From contig JAIBAN010000022.1 in NCBI GenBank assembly GCA_019695185.1, positions 1 to 64,000 on the forward strand: DNA of 64,000 bases, written 5' to 3'. This DNA is from Blastocatellia bacterium (GTDB lineage: Bacteria > Acidobacteriota > Blastocatellia > Chloracidobacteriales > Chloracidobacteriaceae). Made by a program: the position numbers and the translations under genes. The notes beneath the pieces are model-generated. The model saw nothing but the letters and a program-made list of their open reading frames with translations, had not been told where the DNA came from and ran no database searches. This document shows, piece after piece, positions 62,701 through 64,000 of this stretch (the first letter of the stretch is position 1; each line of letters begins with the position of its first letter).

Positions 62701-63400
62701 CGCCGGGGTCATCGGGCTGCACGCCGTACCGATGAAACCGGCCCGTCGCCGGGTCCAATGAACACAAACCTTTTTCAAAGGTGCCCACCCACAGGATGCC
62801 GGCATGGTCAACTGCCAGGGAACTGATTTCATCACCCGAAAGACTGGCCGGGTCGGTGGGGTTGGCCTGATAGGTCATCGCTTCGCGGGTTTTCAGGTCG
62901 AGTGCCGACAGACCGCCGCCATAGGTGCCGATCCACAACCGCCCTGCATTGTCGGGACAGAAGGCCCGAATCTGGTCGCCTCCAATACTTTTGGGATTGT
63001 CGGGTTGATGGCGAAACGTCTGAAATTGCTGGGTCGCCCGGTCAAGACACCCAATGCCACTGTCACGCGTTCCCACCCATAAAAATCCCTGAGGGTCTTC
63101 CCAAATCACGCGGATGTCGTTTTGAGGCAGAGAGTGCGGGTTATTGGGCTGATGCCGGTAAACGGTAAACGCATATCCATCAAACCGGCAAAGCCCATCC
63201 ACGGTGCCAACCCAGAGAAAACCGGAACGGTCCTGAAAAATGGCCTGGACGGTACTGGCCGGCAATCCTTCCGCCAGGGAAAGGCCGGTAAATCGTTGCC
63301 GTTCTCTGGCGCAGGTCGTGGGAAGAGCCCAGCTTACCCACCCTGACAGCAGGGCCAGACACAACAGAAAGGTGGGTAAAAGATTCCTGAACCGTGGCAT
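59723..63400 (-). CDS. Membrane-anchored propeller sensor (HTCS-like) fused to a Ser/Thr protein kinase
   Basis: 1225 aa. A signal peptide (NLLPTFLLCLALLSGWVSWA) is followed by about 12-14 two-component-regulator-type propeller blades (LWVGTVDGLCRFD, IWVGTDGAGLSRFD and others; about 30-730). Next are a Y_Y_Y domain (about 735-800), a membrane helix (WWAYTLYALATGGVIFGLF, about 803-823), a coiled coil (QKNRELGQKNQEL) and a Hanks kinase domain (about 895-1165) with GAGGFGVVF, VKVF, HRDIKPEN (Asp1023) and DFG. The sensor half is that of hybrid two-component systems, but the output is a Ser/Thr kinase. The stop TGA is a GGACTGA unit. Confidence 0.9.
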   Translation of the reverse strand: MPRFRNLLPTFLLCLALLSGWVSWALPTTCARERQRFTGLSLAEGLPASTVQAIFQDRSGFLWVGTVDGLCRFDGYAFTVYRHQPNNPHSLPQNDIRVIWEDPQGFLWVGTRDSGIGCLDRATQQFQTFRHQPDNPKSIGGDQIRAFCPDNAGRLWIGTYGGGLSALDLKTREAMTYQANPTDPASLSGDEISSLAVDHAGILWVGTFEKGLCSLDPATGRFHRYGVQPDDPGGLSSRRIRCLYVDRAGVLWVGTYGGGLNYFNSVNQQFTAFRYNPQVTGGLSDDTVYSIREDNLGQLWIGTRDSGVCVFDRLTATFSKQQSDSFGFTSVIYQDQEGSLWFGSWDGLWRVDEPTNRFASFRPSDAHAPGRSNEQTFGLCFDRQGKIWAGTRNRGIFRFDPETNQWQVFQHDPKNPHSLSHDEIRTIFADHQGTIWVGTDGAGLSRFDPATAGFTNFSFDSTVRAGLTPNRVFDLAEDPEGKLWLGTLGGGLCRFDPATAQFAKVLSLGTGSQELTGTWIQAVLVDRTGGIWIGLLDGGLYRFHPATGKLERFSTRPNGPQGPILYAINDLFEDPAGKVWIGMAGNGLAAYDPQTDQFTFFGEVNGLPSDSICAIRSDASGHLWVSTKNGLARFQPANGTFRLFEAADGLQSNEFLPGSVSGSADGTKLCFGGSNGFTLFQPNRITDYTYQPPVRLTAITKNNHSLAQSTDVSQLSELTVEYTESMVTFEFAALSFVNSRKNRYAYKLEGFDQDWIQNGTKREATYTNLDGGTYIFRVKAANCDGYWNETGLSLRVRVIPPPWKRWWAYTLYALATGGVIFGLFRSQLNRVRTLGALREAELKAETAARLERQNVELDQKNRELGQKNQELIASQQRADRIFSALAEALPGTVLDDKYRLEEKIGAGGFGVVFRATHLTLNRPIAVKVFRPLPGNDSAQAAERFKLEGISASRIQHPNAIQVLDSGVSSEGIAYLVMELLEGRTLSEELHENKAFSLKRCLNIVIQVCEALTEAHRLGIIHRDIKPENVFLNRGPEGETVKVVDFGVAKMVGEDSMGEIAASLTATGSILGTPYYLAPERISNLPYDGRSDVYSVGVMLFEMLCGRLPFAIGASGLVGLVVAHVHEAPPSLRSYNPVVPQKVEAIVNRTLVKNPADRPTAKELAALLSDTLGHLSAEEGNLVLSHPTQEFMTRPTISSLPTGFTPSMDISVVPTHEIGTLDKRKD

Positions 63401-63585
63401 GGGTGGTTTGAGCCTCCGACCCGGTGGCCAGAATTGATTGGCTTTTCAAGCAAGGGAAAGGTACAAATGCAAGGCTTTTCGGTTTTGGATTGGGGGCTGG
63501 ATTGCTTTCCAGGCCATCTGATGGTTCTTACAGGCTGGGAAGCGGTTGGCCGCACCCTCCAAACCAAATTCAGACACGCCAGATT
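63401..63585. other. Divergent intergenic region
   Basis: About 185 bp between the propeller kinase (minus) and the spermidine-synthase-like gene (plus). No repeat or RNA seen. GGAGG occurs about 12 nt before the kinase start, longer than ideal spacing. Confidence 0.5.
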
Positions 63586-64000
63586 ATGACACAATCATTT
63601 GATTCGACAATTGACAATCCTGCCAAATCTGCCCCTTTTTCTCATGCCCCAATAACTACCCTGGTGTTATCGTGTTTTTTGCTTTCCGGGGCCAGTGGCT
63701 TGATTTATGAGGTGGTCTGGACGCGGATGCTCGGACTTGTCTTTGGGGGGACCACCTTGGCCATCAGTACGGTGCTCACGGCTTTTTTGGGTGGGTTGGC
63801 CTTGGGGAGTTTTTGGCTGGGAAAACGCGCCGATACGGTGCGGGACCCGTTTCGCGTGTATGGCCTGCTGGAAATCTCGATTGGTTGCTACGGCATACTG
63901 ACGCCGACCCTGTTTGCCTCGGCAGGTTTCAGCGCCTTTTGGAAAACGTTGGTGCTGGCTGTGGGCGGCGGACAAATTACCTCCTTTTTGATTCGCTTTC
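63586..64000 (+). CDS. Fused MFS/spermidine-synthase-type membrane protein (5' part, runs off the window)
   Basis: Open from the ATG at 63586 to the window end (138 codons seen). After a polar start of about 25 residues come membrane helices with the family signature SGASGLIYEVVWTRMLGLVFG, then TVLTAFLGGLALGSFWLGKRAD and YGLLEISIG. This is the N-terminus of the large family of spermidine-synthase-like proteins with MFS-type helices. The catalytic part lies beyond the window, so substrate and completeness cannot be judged. No convincing ribosome site is seen before the ATG. Confidence 0.88.
   Translation, partial: MTQSFDSTIDNPAKSAPFSHAPITTLVLSCFLLSGASGLIYEVVWTRMLGLVFGGTTLAISTVLTAFLGGLALGSFWLGKRADTVRDPFRVYGLLEISIGCYGILTPTLFASAGFSAFWKTLVLAVGGGQITSFLIRF

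Overview
The window is 64 kb of bacterial chromosome from a Gram-negative-type organism. Many genes carry signal peptides, there are several large modular secreted proteins, three large Ser/Thr protein kinases, a HisZ, and a DUF4388-plus-J-domain protein. This mix fits Acidobacteriota (Blastocatellia-like) best. That assignment is inference from gene content: there is no rRNA, tRNA or ribosomal protein here to anchor it. No prophage, no CRISPR array and no complete transposon was seen.

Layout. 1-6.3 kb: a hypothetical gene, rluD and mutM on the minus strand, then a YfhO-type membrane protein overlapping acpS. 6.3-18 kb: two very large secreted proteins (a HExxH/Ig-like protein on minus, a reprolysin-like metallopeptidase on plus) around an S24/LexA-like regulator that has lost its catalytic serine. 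17.9-24.6 kb: housekeeping genes hisZ, lipA, an FAD oxidoreductase, pyrE, a DEDD exonuclease, a TPR protein and a secreted Gly-rich protein. 24.7-41 kb: DUF4388/J-domain protein, a second reprolysin-like peptidase, a Ser/Thr kinase with TPRs, a secreted beta-propeller, a cytochrome P460-like gene interrupted by one in-frame TGA, a small membrane protein, and a second TPR kinase. 41-47.5 kb: an unknown helical protein, an IS200/IS605-like end, an EVE-domain protein, a hybrid histidine kinase and two small membrane proteins. 47.5-64 kb: an Hsp90-like/partner pair, a GNAT, a PHB-depolymerase-like esterase, two tandem metallophosphatases, more secreted proteins, a PQQ-type lipoprotein, a propeller-sensor/Ser-Thr-kinase fusion, and the start of a fused MFS/spermidine-synthase-type gene that runs off the end.

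The most unusual feature is not a gene. Most intergenic gaps are filled by short tandem arrays with 7-bp units (AATTGAG, GGACTGA, GGGTTCA, GAGTTTT, ATGGTGA; one 9-bp version GGGAGTCTA). Many are inverted pairs around a core of about 20-140 bp. In ten genes the array starts at the stop codon, and in six of these the stop is part of the repeat unit. Two arrays lie inside reading frames (rluD, yfhO-like), and two GGACTGA elements share a recognisable core. Separate hairpin elements share a GTGGCGCGATT word.

The second notable item is the P460-like gene. Its in-frame TGA is followed by a stem-loop that fits the published bacterial SECIS geometry, so it is a candidate selenoprotein. The third is a promoter plus strong terminator, divergent from the inactive S24 regulator, that could make a small RNA of about 110 nt.
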